DNA from: Vanessa cardui
Lineage: Eukaryota > Arthropoda > Insecta > Lepidoptera > Nymphalidae
Direction of reading: 5' to 3'
Assembly (NCBI RefSeq): GCF_905220365.1
Contig: NC_061138.1
Coordinates: 558,001 to 622,000, forward strand
DNA length: 64,000 nucleotides
This document shows, piece after piece, positions 46,416 through 59,580 of this stretch. The notes beneath the pieces were generated by a model that had not been told where the DNA came from, made no database searches, and saw nothing but the letters and a program-made list of their open reading frames with translations. The position numbers and the translations under genes were made by a program. The first letter of the stretch is position 1. Each line of letters starts with the position of its first letter.

Positions 46416-48099
46416 CCTTTAGTATTATTTAAGCAGTAAGTATATATTTATATTTAAGGGACGAAGATACGCCATCAATGAACGTTATGAAAAGAATGTA
46501 GTAATATACTTTATCGAGTAGTAAAAATAACAACGGTACCTCAAATTTGAAGCATAATAAACATAAGACACACGAATAGTAGCGGATAATAGTTGTTTAA
46601 ATTTATATTTCACCTCGTATCTCCGTTATACACTTAGCAGGAAATAAAACGTAAACCAAAAGACGGTGTGACACTGGAGATCTAATTAATTTTATGGTCC
46701 ACTGACATGAATGACAACTTCAAACGTTTCGTGAAGTGTACACGCTTACAAACATTAAAAAAAATATATTTTTAATATATAGATAATCTCAATATTATTT
46801 TAGTAGTAAACTTTTTTTTGAAAGGATTAACGGAAAAAAAATGTTGACATGTTTTCTCTACGAGTTTTGAAGTGGGCAACTTTAGAAAAAAAAGAAAAAA
46901 TTGGCGGGAAATTTCAGACTCTCTAATGAATACGCTGGAAATGGGAACATTGTTATAACTTTATCTTTCATTATTGTAATAATATCTTATTAAAGATGAA
47001 CGCGATTAATTAATATCGAGAGAGATTTATCAACAATTAATTTAAAAAAAAACATTATCTTACGATACTTTGCTTTTTCGATGCTTGCGATTGTATATAA
47101 CTAAAATTGTTGAGTTAATTATTTAATATGGCGAACCCCTTTTCTGTAAATACATAACTAATAATAGTAAATCAGAGATATTTGTGGTTTTCAAGAAGTT
47201 GACTTCGACACTTTACTCGCGGGGATACCGTCTGCCATATTGCCAATACAATGGCGGAAAATTATTTTATAGTACCTACATACATGACCATAAATATAAT
47301 AATATAAGTTGTAGCTAATATATTTGTATGTGCATATGAAGATAATGGGGGCACAATATATTCAACATCGATTCGACCTATCCATCTTTTAATAGAACTT
47401 TTTGTACGTTTGAATTATCCGTTTATCCAGTTACTATAATAAAATTACAATATAGAAAAAATTAAAAACATAAGCCTCTGAAAACTGAATTATGAGCAAT
47501 TATTCACCTTGTAATGTAATAAAAATATTTCTCTAAGTCACACCTTTACATTCACAGTTTAGAAGTCACATTCGCGTGATCAACACGTTTTAAATAAATA
47601 AACAATGTTATTTATGATGACATTGACCTTAACTTATTGTGTTAATCTTAAATATAAATATTCAAACCAATTTAATGACCAAAATAGACGGCTATAATTT
47701 AAACAATAGATTCTGATTATTAAAAATATATTTCTTACGGTCTTTTGTTTTTTTTTTATTACCGTAACTTATAGCTGTAACAGTAACCATAGATAAGATA
47801 TAGAGTATTTAAAAATACATTATAATCTGTGGATACTGGTCAGTAACCAAGAGCGTTTCATGTTTCATTTAAGCATAAAATTTAGTGTATAAATAAGCAC
47901 TTTGTTTTATTAATGGAATTATTTTTTTTAAGGATTTTTAATCGAAAGAAGAGCGTACAACTAGAGTTGAGCCTAGTTTTAGCAAAGATGAATAAGATCC
48001 TAAATTTATAATTCATTCATTTTTAATAACATTTTTTAGCCAAACTAAAAAAAAATTATTTATTGTATTTTCATGACACAAAATATTTTGATTGATAAA
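46416..48099. other. Non-genic AT-rich DNA
   Basis: Nothing recognised on either strand. Confidence 0.5.
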
Positions 48100-48665
48100 T
48101 TTATGTAGCATTTTATTTATAGAAGTATTTTTATATATAATACTCTTTATTGCACTGAGAAATTTTACATAGAAGTTTTATACATGAAATTTTTGTTTAC
48201 AATGGCGGGCTTATTTCTAAAAGAAATTTCTTCCAGCCAACCCACAGCTGTAAGAGATAGTGATATATAGCAGGTATAAATAGTGTAACATTAGATACTC
48301 TTAGTAATATTATATAAAAGAAACAATATTAATATAGTATATATAATATAAAAGAATTTTAATATAATATATATTACGCTTACATAAATATCTATAATAT
48401 AATAAATACATATATACTAAATTATTATACTTATGCTACATCTAAATACACAAATATTATAAATATATCTACAGTAAATAAATAAATAAATAAATAAAAA
48501 AAAAGATAATGGTAAATTTGTCAAATTTATGAAAGTTGTGAGAGAAAGTGCTCTTTTACTCTTTTTTTAAAGAGGGTGATGTTTGGACTCTTTTGTATGG
48601 ATTTTGGGAGACTGTTCCAGAGATTTGCTGCACGTACCGTGAAGGAGTTAAGCAGAAACTTTGTA
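48100..48665 (-). pseudogene. 3' end of a non-LTR retrotransposon (CR1/Jockey type)
   Basis: On the minus strand 48648-48523 reads an ORF2 C-terminus: SFTVRAANLWNSLPKSIQKS, then LFKKRVKEHFLSQLS and a stop. The RAANLWNSLP motif ends many CR1/Jockey-type proteins. An AT-rich 3' UTR with an (AAAT)n run near 48478-48498 follows, reaching an AATAAAGAG at about 48149-48141. The rest of the element is missing. Confidence 0.7.
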
Positions 48666-49311
48666 TAAAATTAAAAAAAAAAACATGAAACACTTGCATT
48701 GTTTATTTTTTCTGGTTTAACGTTTCCATCTCTATCTATCTATCAATTCAATTTTTGAAAAAAAAAATCCCTGATGTATCAAAAATAGTTAGTATTAGTA
48801 AAACAGTTGCCAAAATGTTTTTCGGAACACCAAAATAAGGACATTGTTTGACAATTGTCACCAATTAAACAACAGTTGGATCTTAAGGTTGTATCAGACA
48901 AACAAATGTTTAAACAGCAGTTAACGAAATAGGTTTTATAATGTCAACTTGATTAGCAATTTATGCGAGATTACATATACAGAATATTCAAAAGTTTATA
49001 TCCGTCATATTTGTACGTAAAATTATTAACCGACCATAGATTTTAAGTTCTTAATTTTTATATCAGCCTTGTTGTTTCTGGGATAGAGTTGATAAATAAT
49101 AAATAAAATAAAAAATAAAATTGTCAAACTGTATTAACATTCATACCAAATGGGGTCTAATCACTGTTTTAAACATTTAATAAGAAAAATATTTTCTAAA
49201 TAATTTTTCTATATGAACTACAACCATAATCATATTTGTCTGCAAATCCTCATAAGTATAAACTTTACTCGTTTACTTTTATTAGATACTAATTGATCCT
49301 GCTTTCATAGT
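48666..49311. other. Non-genic AT-rich DNA
   Basis: Nothing recognised on either strand. Confidence 0.5.
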
Positions 49312-49485
49312 CAGCTCGTTTTTGCCCACTGCTGGACATAGGTCTCTCCAAGTGCACGCCACTGTGGTCTTTCTCCGGCTACTCGCATCCAGCTCCTGCC
49401 TGCCGCTTTGCGTAAATCGTCACTCCACCGTGCCTGAGGACGTCCTACCCTACGTTTGCCGAGACGCGGTCTCCACTCTAAAACA
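49312..49485 (-). pseudogene. RTE LINE C-terminal fragment
   Basis: The minus strand reads without a break EWRPRLGKRRVGRPQARWSD, then WMRVAGERPQWRALGETYVQ and QWA, the closing motif of RTE reverse transcriptases. The sequence is well preserved, so this is a fairly young 3' fragment, different in sequence from the copy in APLF. Confidence 0.75.
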
Positions 49486-50029
49486 CTAGATCCTGCTTTA
49501 CCCTCACGAAATTTATAACTTGCAACCCCCGTTTTATACTTTTCAAGGTGCAGTTTCGAACAATCCGTTTTTAGAGGATATCGAAACCTTATATGGAAGT
49601 TATGGAACCGACCTGTAAAATTTTAAAACTTGTAAGTGTTATAGTTTCTGAGATTTCACGATTCATCAGTGAATGGTATCTCTTTTATATACAAAGATAA
49701 TATATATCCAACGCAGATGTGACATTCACCCTACAAAGTATGCAGTGATCTTGCACCAGGGCATTTAATAAGTTATTTAGTGTCCATAACAGAGGGGACC
49801 ATAAACCTGCCGTAAATCATTTCGCTTATCAAAACATTGCGACGCTTAAGATTGACGTTTATGAAACGTTATTTATGTATTAATGTCATGACTTCCGCCT
49901 CGATGTGTACTTTTTAATCTCATTGAAAGAATAATAAAAATCAACAATTAGTTGCTTAAAAGTAATTTGGGATCTTACACCAAGAATTATCATGGAACGT
50001 TTTCGTTTAAATTGATCCCAGAATAAAAC
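49486..50029. other. Non-genic AT-rich DNA
   Basis: Nothing recognised on either strand. Confidence 0.5.
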
Positions 50030-50235
50030 ATTGTGCAAGTCCGTCTAGGTATGTAAGTACAGCCCATTCATCACATTCTCTACAGCTAAGCCACGATTCC
50101 TGGTGTTTGTGTCCAGTTTGAAGGGTGGGTCAGCCAGTGTAACTATAGGTACAAGGAACATAACATCTTAGTCCCAAAATTAACGGTGGTGATAACCACA
50201 CACTCTATGCTAATTTGGTAGCTTCTGAAGAGCAC
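50030..50235 (+). repeat. Interspersed repeat family B, copy
   Basis: Contains GTGCAAGTCCGTCTAGGTAT, GTCCAGTTTGAAGGGTGGGT and GGAACATAACATCTTAGTCC. Confidence 0.65.
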
Positions 50236-51589
50236 AATGTTAATATTAGCATACTGTCGATGTCACTGCGTCATATGCTAGAAAAACTTATCATAGCTAC
50301 ATACATGAAACATATTTCATAGTGGGATGACCTTGATATGCACTAAACATGCTGGAGCAGGCCAGTGTGGGTGGCATCCACCTCTCAATATCTTTATTAC
50401 AAAGCAATGTATAGTTACATATGTTTCAGCAATGGCTTAAGTAATCGCCATACAACTGAATAAATATTATTGGTAACTGATTGAACCAATTATATTACAT
50501 CTCCATAATGTCAATGGCAAACTGCAAATTGATACCATTTAAAAACTTAGATCGCCTGCCCTCTTACTGTACTATTTTCCTCTCAATGTATTAGAGGTGT
50601 ATTTGGTTAGTAGCCACGACAATTGGTTTTTTATTTAATGCAATGTGGAATATATATGTATTATATAGAAATAGCCCGTAAATGTTTAAATTTGTTATAC
50701 ATATGAGTAGTTGGAATAAATGCACGTATCTTTATATAGCCGTAATCTTACAGACTTACCTCTCGCAAGTATTTTTATCGTCTTAGTGCCCGTATTCAGT
50801 TATTTCTTTCAAGTATTTATTACTCCAGGACAAATATACAATTTCTCTTAAAGGATTTTACACTTAGTCAAGAGTAAAACCATTTTTCTATCGTCTCATT
50901 AGGACGAAGGAGCGACTTTTCAATTTCAACTTAAGAATGTTGTAAATTATACACATTTATAGGGCTCATGTGCGCCTTGGGTGGTACGAATTGACATTAT
51001 TTTATTTAACCATCATTGAATACATATATTTTCTTAAATGCTTACGCGATAGAGTTCAAATTGGGGTCTTCGTTGAGACTAAAACAGGTAATATGATGTT
51101 GGTATATGGAAGTGTTTCAGAATACAGGTATTGTAAATCTGTCGTGAGCTAATGACATGGGTCATAGTGTCGTCTGAGCGGGTCAGTTGATGAACACTGT
51201 GATAAAATCACGCGACAGACCAGCTCCAGACGAGCCCATGTAGAGTGCTGACAATGGAAATACTTGAATTTATTACTTAATATTAAATACATTCGTAATA
51301 AGGTGCAGGTATACAACTGCATCTTGTTGTGATATGTGCAATTTATCTTTTGTATTGTACAGTAAAAAATCTGTTTCTGTAAATCATTAATAAAGCACAA
51401 TTAATTTTTGAATGCATTTAACTGTTGGCATAAATATTCTAATTATTATTTAAAAAAATAACTCATTCTTTCAAATTATCTTATTAAAGAATATATCTTC
51501 TGATATGGATTCGTACTGCGTTTATAATATATCTAACTAAAGTTATATTTACTAAGCAGTTTATTGTAATGAGCAATTTGTTCAGGACT
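50236..51589. other. Non-genic AT-rich DNA
   Basis: Short ORFs only, with no recognisable product. Confidence 0.5.
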
Positions 51590-51855
51590 GTTTCGGTATA
51601 TACCGATGATCAGATATTATGCGGTAAAACAGCAGTATTGTTCAGTATTGTTGTGTTCCGGTTTGAAGGGTTCACTAAGCCAGTGTTACTACAGTCATAA
51701 GGGACATAACATCTTAGTTTCCAAAGTTGGCGGCGCATAGGCGATGCAAGGAATGGTTAATATTTCTTACAGCGCTATTATTTTGACCGGTGGTGACCAG
51801 TTACTATTAGATGATCCATTTATTCGTCAGCTTACCAATATCATAAAAAATAACT
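51590..51855 (+). repeat. Interspersed repeat family B, copy
   Basis: Contains GTTGTGTTCCGGTTTGAAGG, AAGGGACATAACATCTTAGT and CAAGGAATGGTTAATATTTC, with an A-rich end near 51855. Confidence 0.7.
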
Positions 51856-54029
51856 CTTTACATTTAAGCTCGCCAAGATCTTGTCTTTTCGAAGGTTCAT
51901 TCTTCAACCATTACATTAAGTGGGCTTTGTCAAAATAACAGATTTTTTTCTAACTGATTGATATCCTGAGTATATTTTAGTTAGCCGAACTTTCAACTTG
52001 TTAACCTTTCTATTCCTTACACATTAGTGGTCCGTGTTAAAATCAAAGATCATTTTACTGATATACTTCAAATATAACGAATCGAAGTATTTCATTCAAT
52101 CTAAAAATAATCAAAATTGTATGAATTAACCTTAGGTCAGTGGTTTAGAATCGTGGGAAGAATGAATATATAGTAAATAAGAATTTATCGTCGTATTTTG
52201 ACCTCAGCACAATTTTATCCCATCTACTATTGGTTCGCCCACGCGAGGTCCGCTAATAAGGCTGAGATACCGAACGTCGATTTTTAAGCAAGATATGTGA
52301 TTCTGTTTATCATTATACATTTCATAACGTTTCAAACATATATCACTACCTTTATTAACGTTTCAAATTATGAAATTTCGAGTTTATCCATATGCAACAA
52401 TCCATATTATGTTTGAAAGTCAGTGAGATCGTCAGTGAAAAACGTTTAATGTATAGGATTCAAATGAATATTAATATTTTTATAAGTATTATATTTAATC
52501 AGAGCTGGATTGACCATCTTGGGCGTCATAGGCGATGCACGTCTTGGACCCCATCGATCTCTGTAGCTTCATAAAATATATATTTCCTACCACAATGCAT
52601 TTTTATTACTAATAGTGTTTTTATTTACTATATGGAAATCTATGTCAGAATATCAAAATACGATATGCCATGAAAGCAAAATTTGGCTGCAACTAATTAT
52701 TTAGAAACGCAATGTTTAAATCCAATTTTGGTTTGTCTATTTTTCAGTAGTTATAATTAACAATGAGTTTAATTGTGAAACACTGTACGAGCGTTTTATA
52801 TGTATATTGCACGTACAATATATTTACTAATGTATTTAGCTTAGCTTTGTTTAAAATTCTACAGTTTCTTCGAAGGAAATCTTCCCCAAACAATATCCTT
52901 AAGAGGAATAAAACGGGACCAATTGAAATTTATCATAACATATTTAAATAACAGCACCATGATTATTCATAAAAAATTCAATAATGATACAAATTAGTTT
53001 TTTATATGGTATTTTTTTAAAGTCGTAAACCCTTAACTAACAGCGATCCAACTTTATTGTTACTTATTATATATATTATTAATAAAAAAAAATATTACAA
53101 ACTTACTGACTACATCAGAGGTAGGGATGAGAACTCATTTCACAACTTATTTGCGAAAAGTTGAAAGTGTGAGACATGTTTTCTTTAAGAACTATATTCA
53201 CTACATTTTACGAAGAGCTTGGAGTTTGTTCTTAATGAATATTTTAACTGATACAAATATTAATTTCAAAATAATCGGATGACATAATCAACTCATAAAA
53301 ACCTTAATAAGCCGACACGTGGGAGCAAAAGTTGAATCTAATTTTAATCTAAATCGTTTGTTTAATAAATACAAAGTATTAATTAACATGTAACCGTAAT
53401 TATATATTCATATATTAATGTGTATCACTAATTATTAATTATCATACATAAACACAATAAATCTGTAACACTGAATGTTTGTTTATAAAGTATCTTCTGA
53501 AGTGTTGTGTAATGTTTCATTGAGATGTGCCTACATTTTAATTTAATTATTAAATGACATATATTTGCTCTTATCATATAATGCTATCACTAGTCATATC
53601 ATTTTTAAGGCTTCAAGGCTTTCTATAATCATGGAAAGGTGTGGAAATCGTGTCGATTGATTAAACGTGTAAGGGCGTGTTTAAAGACTCAAATACCTCC
53701 TGGTATTCAACTGGTCAGCATTCGCATATTGCTGATAAGTGATATTAATCAAAAACAAAATAAAATATATTTTATTCAAGTACACTTTTACAATCACTTT
53801 TGATTCGTCATTAAACAAACTATATTAAGTGCAGCATCCTTCCAAATTATCCGGCTTTATCCAAAGTCTAGTCAATCACACATGTGATAAAATCGTTTAA
53901 AATAAAATATAAACTTTCTGATGTTATAAGGTATAAATATTGTACTGGTTGGTAGAATTCAATGCAAGGCTGTCAAGGAGGTTCCACATACTCATGACTA
54001 ATTCGAGCACTTAATCACTGCAGTCAATA
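51856..54029. other. Non-genic AT-rich DNA
   Basis: No gene. A family E fragment on the minus strand lies at 53755-53825 (complement contains GACGAATCAAAAGTGATTG and ACTTGAATAAAATA). Confidence 0.5.
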
Positions 54030-54180
54030 ATTTTGTGTTCTAGTTGGAACGGTTGGTGAATCTCAAGCTTACAAAGCCGTAAAGAATTGTTAAAATTTCT
54101 TACTGTGATAATATCTATGAGTGTTGGTCACCACTTACCATAAGGTGATCCATTTAACAGACAATCTTTATGATAAATAA
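54030..54180 (+). repeat. Interspersed repeat family B, degenerate copy
   Basis: Keeps AAAGAATTGTTAAAATTTCT and GTTGGTCACCACTTACCATA from the consensus. Confidence 0.5.
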
Positions 54181-55401
54181 TATTAGCAAAGACAAAAAAG
54201 GAATCGAGAATAAATTAAACTTGTGCATAAACACTACACTTAGATATTGCAAGCTTAATAGAATACACTAAGCCCTTAAAGATTAAACTTTAACGTTTAT
54301 TTCCCGCACACGGTTGATCGGTGATCGTTTTATTTTAATGCACATGAGTCACTAAGATATTCAAAATGTCCGTAAATTCTGTATAAAATCTTTCATAATC
54401 CGTGTGATACCATTCGAAACGGGCGCCAAGAGGGCGATAATCGTAAATAACGTACAAATAGCTGCGTGTGCGCATGGGGTAACGTGGATCGAATATCGCT
54501 ACTAGCTTTAAATAAATCAATAGCAAGCGAATCTGTACTTTATATACGTAAGGTTAGAAGTAATTTTAGCAAAACTTTGATTGCGTATGACAGGTTAACT
54601 CGTTACAAATACTGCGGTAACAATGTTGAATTTAAATGTCTGCTCATATCAAAGTTGTTAAAATTAGCATAGTGCATCTGAGGTATATATTTATTTTCAA
54701 CATTACCTAAAACGTTTGATGTAAAAAAACTTAAATTAAAATTAAACCTTCAACTGGTGTGACGCGTTAATGAGCCACAGCTTGTCAACGCATTACGGCT
54801 AACTTGACTGGGCCGATGTGATTGGAGAGGCTGTCGGATCGTCTCGATATAACGCATCCAAGGCCTCTCGAGTGCCTTGCTTGTGGCTCGACAGAGGTCT
54901 GCTCGGGGGGCGATGGTGATCTAGGCTCCCAGCACTCCTCGCTAGAGCGTACGACAGCGCGAGGTCATCCCGGCCGCCGTTCCTCGGCCTGCTTGGATCC
55001 ACGGTCCCATTGTCAAGTAGCATCTTATAATGTTATAAGCGAAGGACGTTTGTGGGGCTGTATGCCTGCCTCTTCTTCACGTAAGATGACGACTCGTATC
55101 TCGATTTCAGACGACACTCCACGCAGGTTTCTTATCAGTTTTTTTCTCAGAATTGGGCTTGAATTATAAACCCAAATGAATAAAAGCTTAATAGTAATTT
55201 GACCATCGAATCTGTATATCATAAATTAGCTTATTACTTTTATAATCTCTATTGGATAGATCTTACTCACGAAGGAGCGCTTCTCCACGTTAAATTATGA
55301 GATTTCATTAGTATTGAATGGCGTTCTTGTTTACAATATGTCTTAGTATGTCTGTGACGATTAATATAAGACCGCAAAAAATACAATATGTTATTAAAAG
55401 A
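54181..55401. other. Non-genic DNA with a GC-richer island at 54760-55130
   Basis: The island stands out from its AT-rich surroundings and is open in frames on both strands (plus 54822-55169, minus 54799-55023), but neither product is recognised. It may be a retroelement fragment or a regulatory element. Confidence 0.35.
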
Positions 55402-55580
55402 TTCGAGATGGCCCAGTGGTTAGAACGCGGGAATCTTAAACCATATTAAGGCAAATCCTGGCAAGCACCACTGAATTTTTATATGCATAATTTTTATAAT
55501 CATCTCATGCGCGGCGGTGAAAGAAAACACTACGAATACTTTAGCTAAACAGCGGGACAATAACAGACTGTGTTATTATT
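55402..55580 (+). repeat. Metulj-like SINE, copy 4, degraded
   Basis: Intact head GAGATGGCCCAGTGGTTAGA, then a mutated B-box region (AGGCAAATCCTGGCAAGCAC) and a deleted body. Confidence 0.75.
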
Positions 55581-57137
55581 TTGACTTCAATATAGATTAC
55601 GTTACGTCAATGATGATAATGTACTATCAAGGTTTCAAGCGTGCTATATATAAATCTATATACACAAAAACATTCTGTATTTGATGTATTATATTACACA
55701 GCGATGTCCGAAATAGACATCCATAGATATTCATAATTTACTGATGCCCATAAACCATATGTCCGTAAAAAACCATGTATATGCATATCATCAATAATTA
55801 GCGGACCTCCCATTGGTTTATAGCTCAAATATATATTTTGAGGTATTTAATATGTATATGAGCACGTTCGTCGCGTGTCCGTCCGAACGCTAGCTTAATG
55901 ACTTATTATTTACTGATATTGTCTCCATAAGGGCTAGTGCAGACGAAAAAGCTTAAATTTATACCGTTAAATTCAAATCGATTTTCGAAAAAATATACAT
56001 AGGTACGTAATTATAACTTATGGCTTCATCTTTCGGTTCTTTTTTATTTGTTCCTGAAAATATATATTGCATATTATAAATATTAGTCGCTTTGCTAAAT
56101 ATTTAATTTGATTAAAAAGTTGCATAGCGCATGTTAGCATAGCTATAATCTAAAATTTGATGAACTAAAATATACTTCATTCAAGTACTGCCTTACGAGC
56201 AATTAGGTGCATATATGTAGTGTAAATCTCACAGTTATTGTCGGTTGAAAAATTTCTAAGAAGAATTATCCTTATTTCATTCTGTCGGTAACTATTGAGA
56301 GTAACTACTCTTTTTTAACATTTTTTCTAACAACTTCATGCTTTTTCGATAATAATTTTAGTATTATCGATTGATCAAATAAATACACTTTTTAATTATT
56401 CTGTTTATCGTATAAAAAAAATTAAATATCATAATGTCTCTCTATTTGTTACCTCAAAACGGTAAATCTAGTCCAACTTATCGTAATTAAATTTGACATG
56501 ATGAGGATACCTACATATGACTAGAATTGACAATTTTAAAAATTTTAAATATTTTGTTACAGTTATTTTATTAATAACAAGTTTACAATTATTACCTACG
56601 GCTTGTTCCTTGGAAGAAACTGCAGTGTAAATTATATTATTTCCAGTAATTCATTTAGAAAGGTTTTTTATTTAGAAGTAATAATGTCTAGTAAATATAT
56701 TTTTGATTTATTACTTCAATGCTGAGATTATAATTTTTATTGGAAAATCATTCTGAACAGTTCGAGAGATACTTTGTCATTAATTATATAACTAATATTT
56801 GGATATTGTTCACCAATTTTAAAATATAATTAAAAAAAACAGTATTGTAGCAAATTTTGAGACAGAAAAATTAAATTACAATTTCATTTGAATTGAGAAT
56901 ACACGGAGTAAAGTGAAGTAAAATAGTAATTAATATATTTAGTGCAAATCGAGATTGCAAAAGAAATGTTGCAAATAAATTTATATTAACGCATTATAAT
57001 AATATTTATTATAACGCGTTTTTTAATTAGATTAAAATTGTAAGCCTATTAAGTACTATTAAGTAAAACTATTTGCACGAAAACCTTTTTGTTAGCATAT
57101 TACATTTTAGGAGCAAGTGAGCCACAGGCAAAGAGTC
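55581..57137. other. Non-genic AT-rich DNA
   Basis: No gene. A weak family E copy on the minus strand lies at 56165-56315 (complement contains GAGAGTAACTACTC variants and ACTTGAATGAAGTATATTTT). Confidence 0.45.
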
Positions 57138-57430
57138 GAGATGGCCCAGTGGTTAGAACGCGTGCATCTTAAACGATGATTGCGGGTTCAAACCCAGGCA
57201 AGCACCGCTGATTCATGTGCTTAATTTGTCATTATAATTCATCTCGTGCTCGGCGGTGAAGGAAAACATCGTGAGGAAATCTGCATGTGACAGATTTCAT
57301 AGAAATTCTGCCAAACGTGTATTCCACATTGGAACAGCATGGTGGAATATGTTCCAAACTTTCTCCTCAAAGGGAGAGAGAGGCCTTTAGCCCAGCAGTG
57401 GGAATTTACAGGCTGTTGTTGTTGTTGTTG
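57138..57430 (+). repeat. Metulj-like SINE, copy 5, full length
   Basis: Head GAGATGGCCCAGTGGTTAGA, B-box-like GCGGGTTCAAACCCAGGCAA, body with GTGGAATATGTTCCAAACTT and 3' end GTGGGAATTTACAGGCTG followed by a (TTG)n tail. The best-preserved copy and a good reference for the others. Confidence 0.9.
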
Positions 57431-57509
57431 AGCCAAAGGTACAGACTACAGCATCACCCCTGTCTACATTTCCGTAGTAAGAATAATAATTTCTTAATAA
57501 CAATGTCAA

Positions 57510-57560
57510 TCTAGGAAATTAAGATGTTATGTCACTTGTGCCTGTAGTTACACTTTTTAC
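57510..57560 (-). repeat. Interspersed repeat family B, short fragment
   Basis: Reads AAATTAAGATGTTATGTCAC and TTGTGCCTGTAGTTACAC, which is the family B middle on the opposite strand. Confidence 0.5.
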
Positions 57561-59334
57561 ACAGATTATAAACGCTGTTTCGTTTGAAGATTGACCTGTG
57601 ACTCGCGTGGCATAGTTTATGAAGGATTCGACAGCTGTCTATGGTCAATATCAAAGTCCAATTTATTTGTTTGAATATTATTATGTGATTCTGTCGTGAT
57701 TACTTCGTGTCGCTTCGATTAGGTGTTTGTTTTAAAACGGTATTACTGTTTCAATAATGGCTATCTTTTGAAATTCGTTTAATGGTCTATGAATTTATGA
57801 TACATTTATATTTGGTGTATTTAAAATGCTAATTTGTTTATTATGTATCATCAATATGATTTAGTTTATTTTGAGAGAACGTTTTTTGATATTAGTTTAT
57901 TATGTAATTATATGAGTAAAAGTAAACATATATGCTTTAATTAATCCAGTATTTTTTTTAATTTCATGAATAATATTATCTTTTCATTTCTTTAACATTT
58001 TAATGCATTTTTCGGCGTGAGTGACGTTATTTACATAGCATATTTATAACAAGTTATAAAATTAAATAAAATTGTTCTACTCCTAGCTTCATTAACTACA
58101 ACACACCATTCTTCACCTGCAAGAAATTTTATCCCATCACATTTGGTCGTGAAGCAGAGATATGCAAAAAAAAATATTTACTATTCAACACTAAATACTT
58201 AAACTAAAAAAAAGATATACAAATAAAATTAATTTATTTCACCTCGTTTTAATTACTTTCTCGAATGATTAACGTGATCGATAATTTAAACATTAAAAGT
58301 CGAAAGAGTTTAATCGTCTAACAAATTATTTACTCCAAACTTCAAAACCCGTAAAAGACCTACAGCGTAGTCTTCATCAAAATACGAACACGCCCGGATA
58401 ATTTACGAATTTTAGTCCATGCCTACCCCAGTTTATTGGCCAATTAGAATCGACGCCTACACATCTATTCGTTTGCATGTATTAGCTACACACGTTGATA
58501 GCGCCGTGACTGCGCTTGCGCGGTAGGTGATATTTCAAAAATCTATCGTTGTTTATAACAAACCGGTTTGAACCGGTTTTAACGGAATTTATATTGATGG
58601 AAATTATCGTATTAAGATTTTTTTTATATAGGAACGATGGATATTTGAAATCGTCGAATTGTTCCAAATAAATAAAAACACAGTTATTGGAACAAAAATA
58701 TTAATTTTCGTAATAAAATTGTTATATTACGAATATCTAAAATAAAAGAAAAAAAAACGGGTTATTTTTCTTTACAAACATATTAATGTAAAGATTTTAT
58801 TGATAGTATAGAGTTTTATGTGAGCATTTCGGTCGTCTGCCTTTGTAATTTACTGTACCGGTCGCGTCGATAGCGGCATTTTATTGCCGGCTCCTTAATG
58901 AGATGGCGTGATGATGTATTAAATCAATAGACAAAGACTGTGACAGCGGTTCTTTCTTTTTTATTATTAAACTGCATTTAATTTGGAAGTGCTTGTTAAT
59001 TTGAATTTGTATTAACGTTTTTTTTATATTCATTTTAGGAACGGTGACGTGCAAATTGGCCCGCTGACACTGTAAATATTAACAGTATGCATAACGAACT
59101 GGAATCAATCATAGGGTTTTTGATTTTCAATACAAAGTATTTCTGCATAACAGTTCAATAATTGCTGTGTTGTGTATGTATGAGCCTGCACAAAATACCG
59201 GATATAAAGAAAAGACAAAGGGGAAATAAAAAAAAAGATATATATATAATTCGGTTTGAATATACATATTACTTATAATTACAAAAATTTTAGTTCAATA
59301 TTTAATAAAGTAAAGTAATAGTATGTATACATTA
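57561..59334. other. Non-genic DNA with a possible regulatory island near 58440-58620
   Basis: AT-rich apart from 58440-58620, which includes GCGCCGTGACTGCGCTTGCG and two adjacent AACCGGTTT motifs (58561-58569, 58571-58579). No gene was recognised. Confidence 0.4.
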
Positions 59335-59580
59335 CCCTGCTGGGCTATAAGGCCTTCTCTCCCTTATGAAAGGAAGTTTAGAGCTTATTCCACCGCGCTG
59401 CTCCAATGCTGGTTGGTGAATACAGATGGCAGAATTTCATTGAAATGCAAGTTTCGTCAGTGATGTTTCGTTCACCAAACACGAGATGAATTTCATGAAT
59501 TAAGAACACATTTTAAGCACATTAAAATTCGTGATCGGTTATGATTCACCCAATCTAACCACTGGGCCATCCCGGCTTAA
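59335..59580 (-). repeat. Metulj-like SINE, copy 6
   Basis: Plus-strand CTGCTGGGCTATAAGGCC and, at the other end, AACCACTGGGCCATCCCGGC give the reverse-oriented 3' segment and head. The middle is diverged. Confidence 0.75.

Noticed and set aside
57239..57514. ORFs with Gln or Leu runs near 57.3-57.4 kb
   Set aside because: They read through the SINE 3' segment and its (TTG)n tail.
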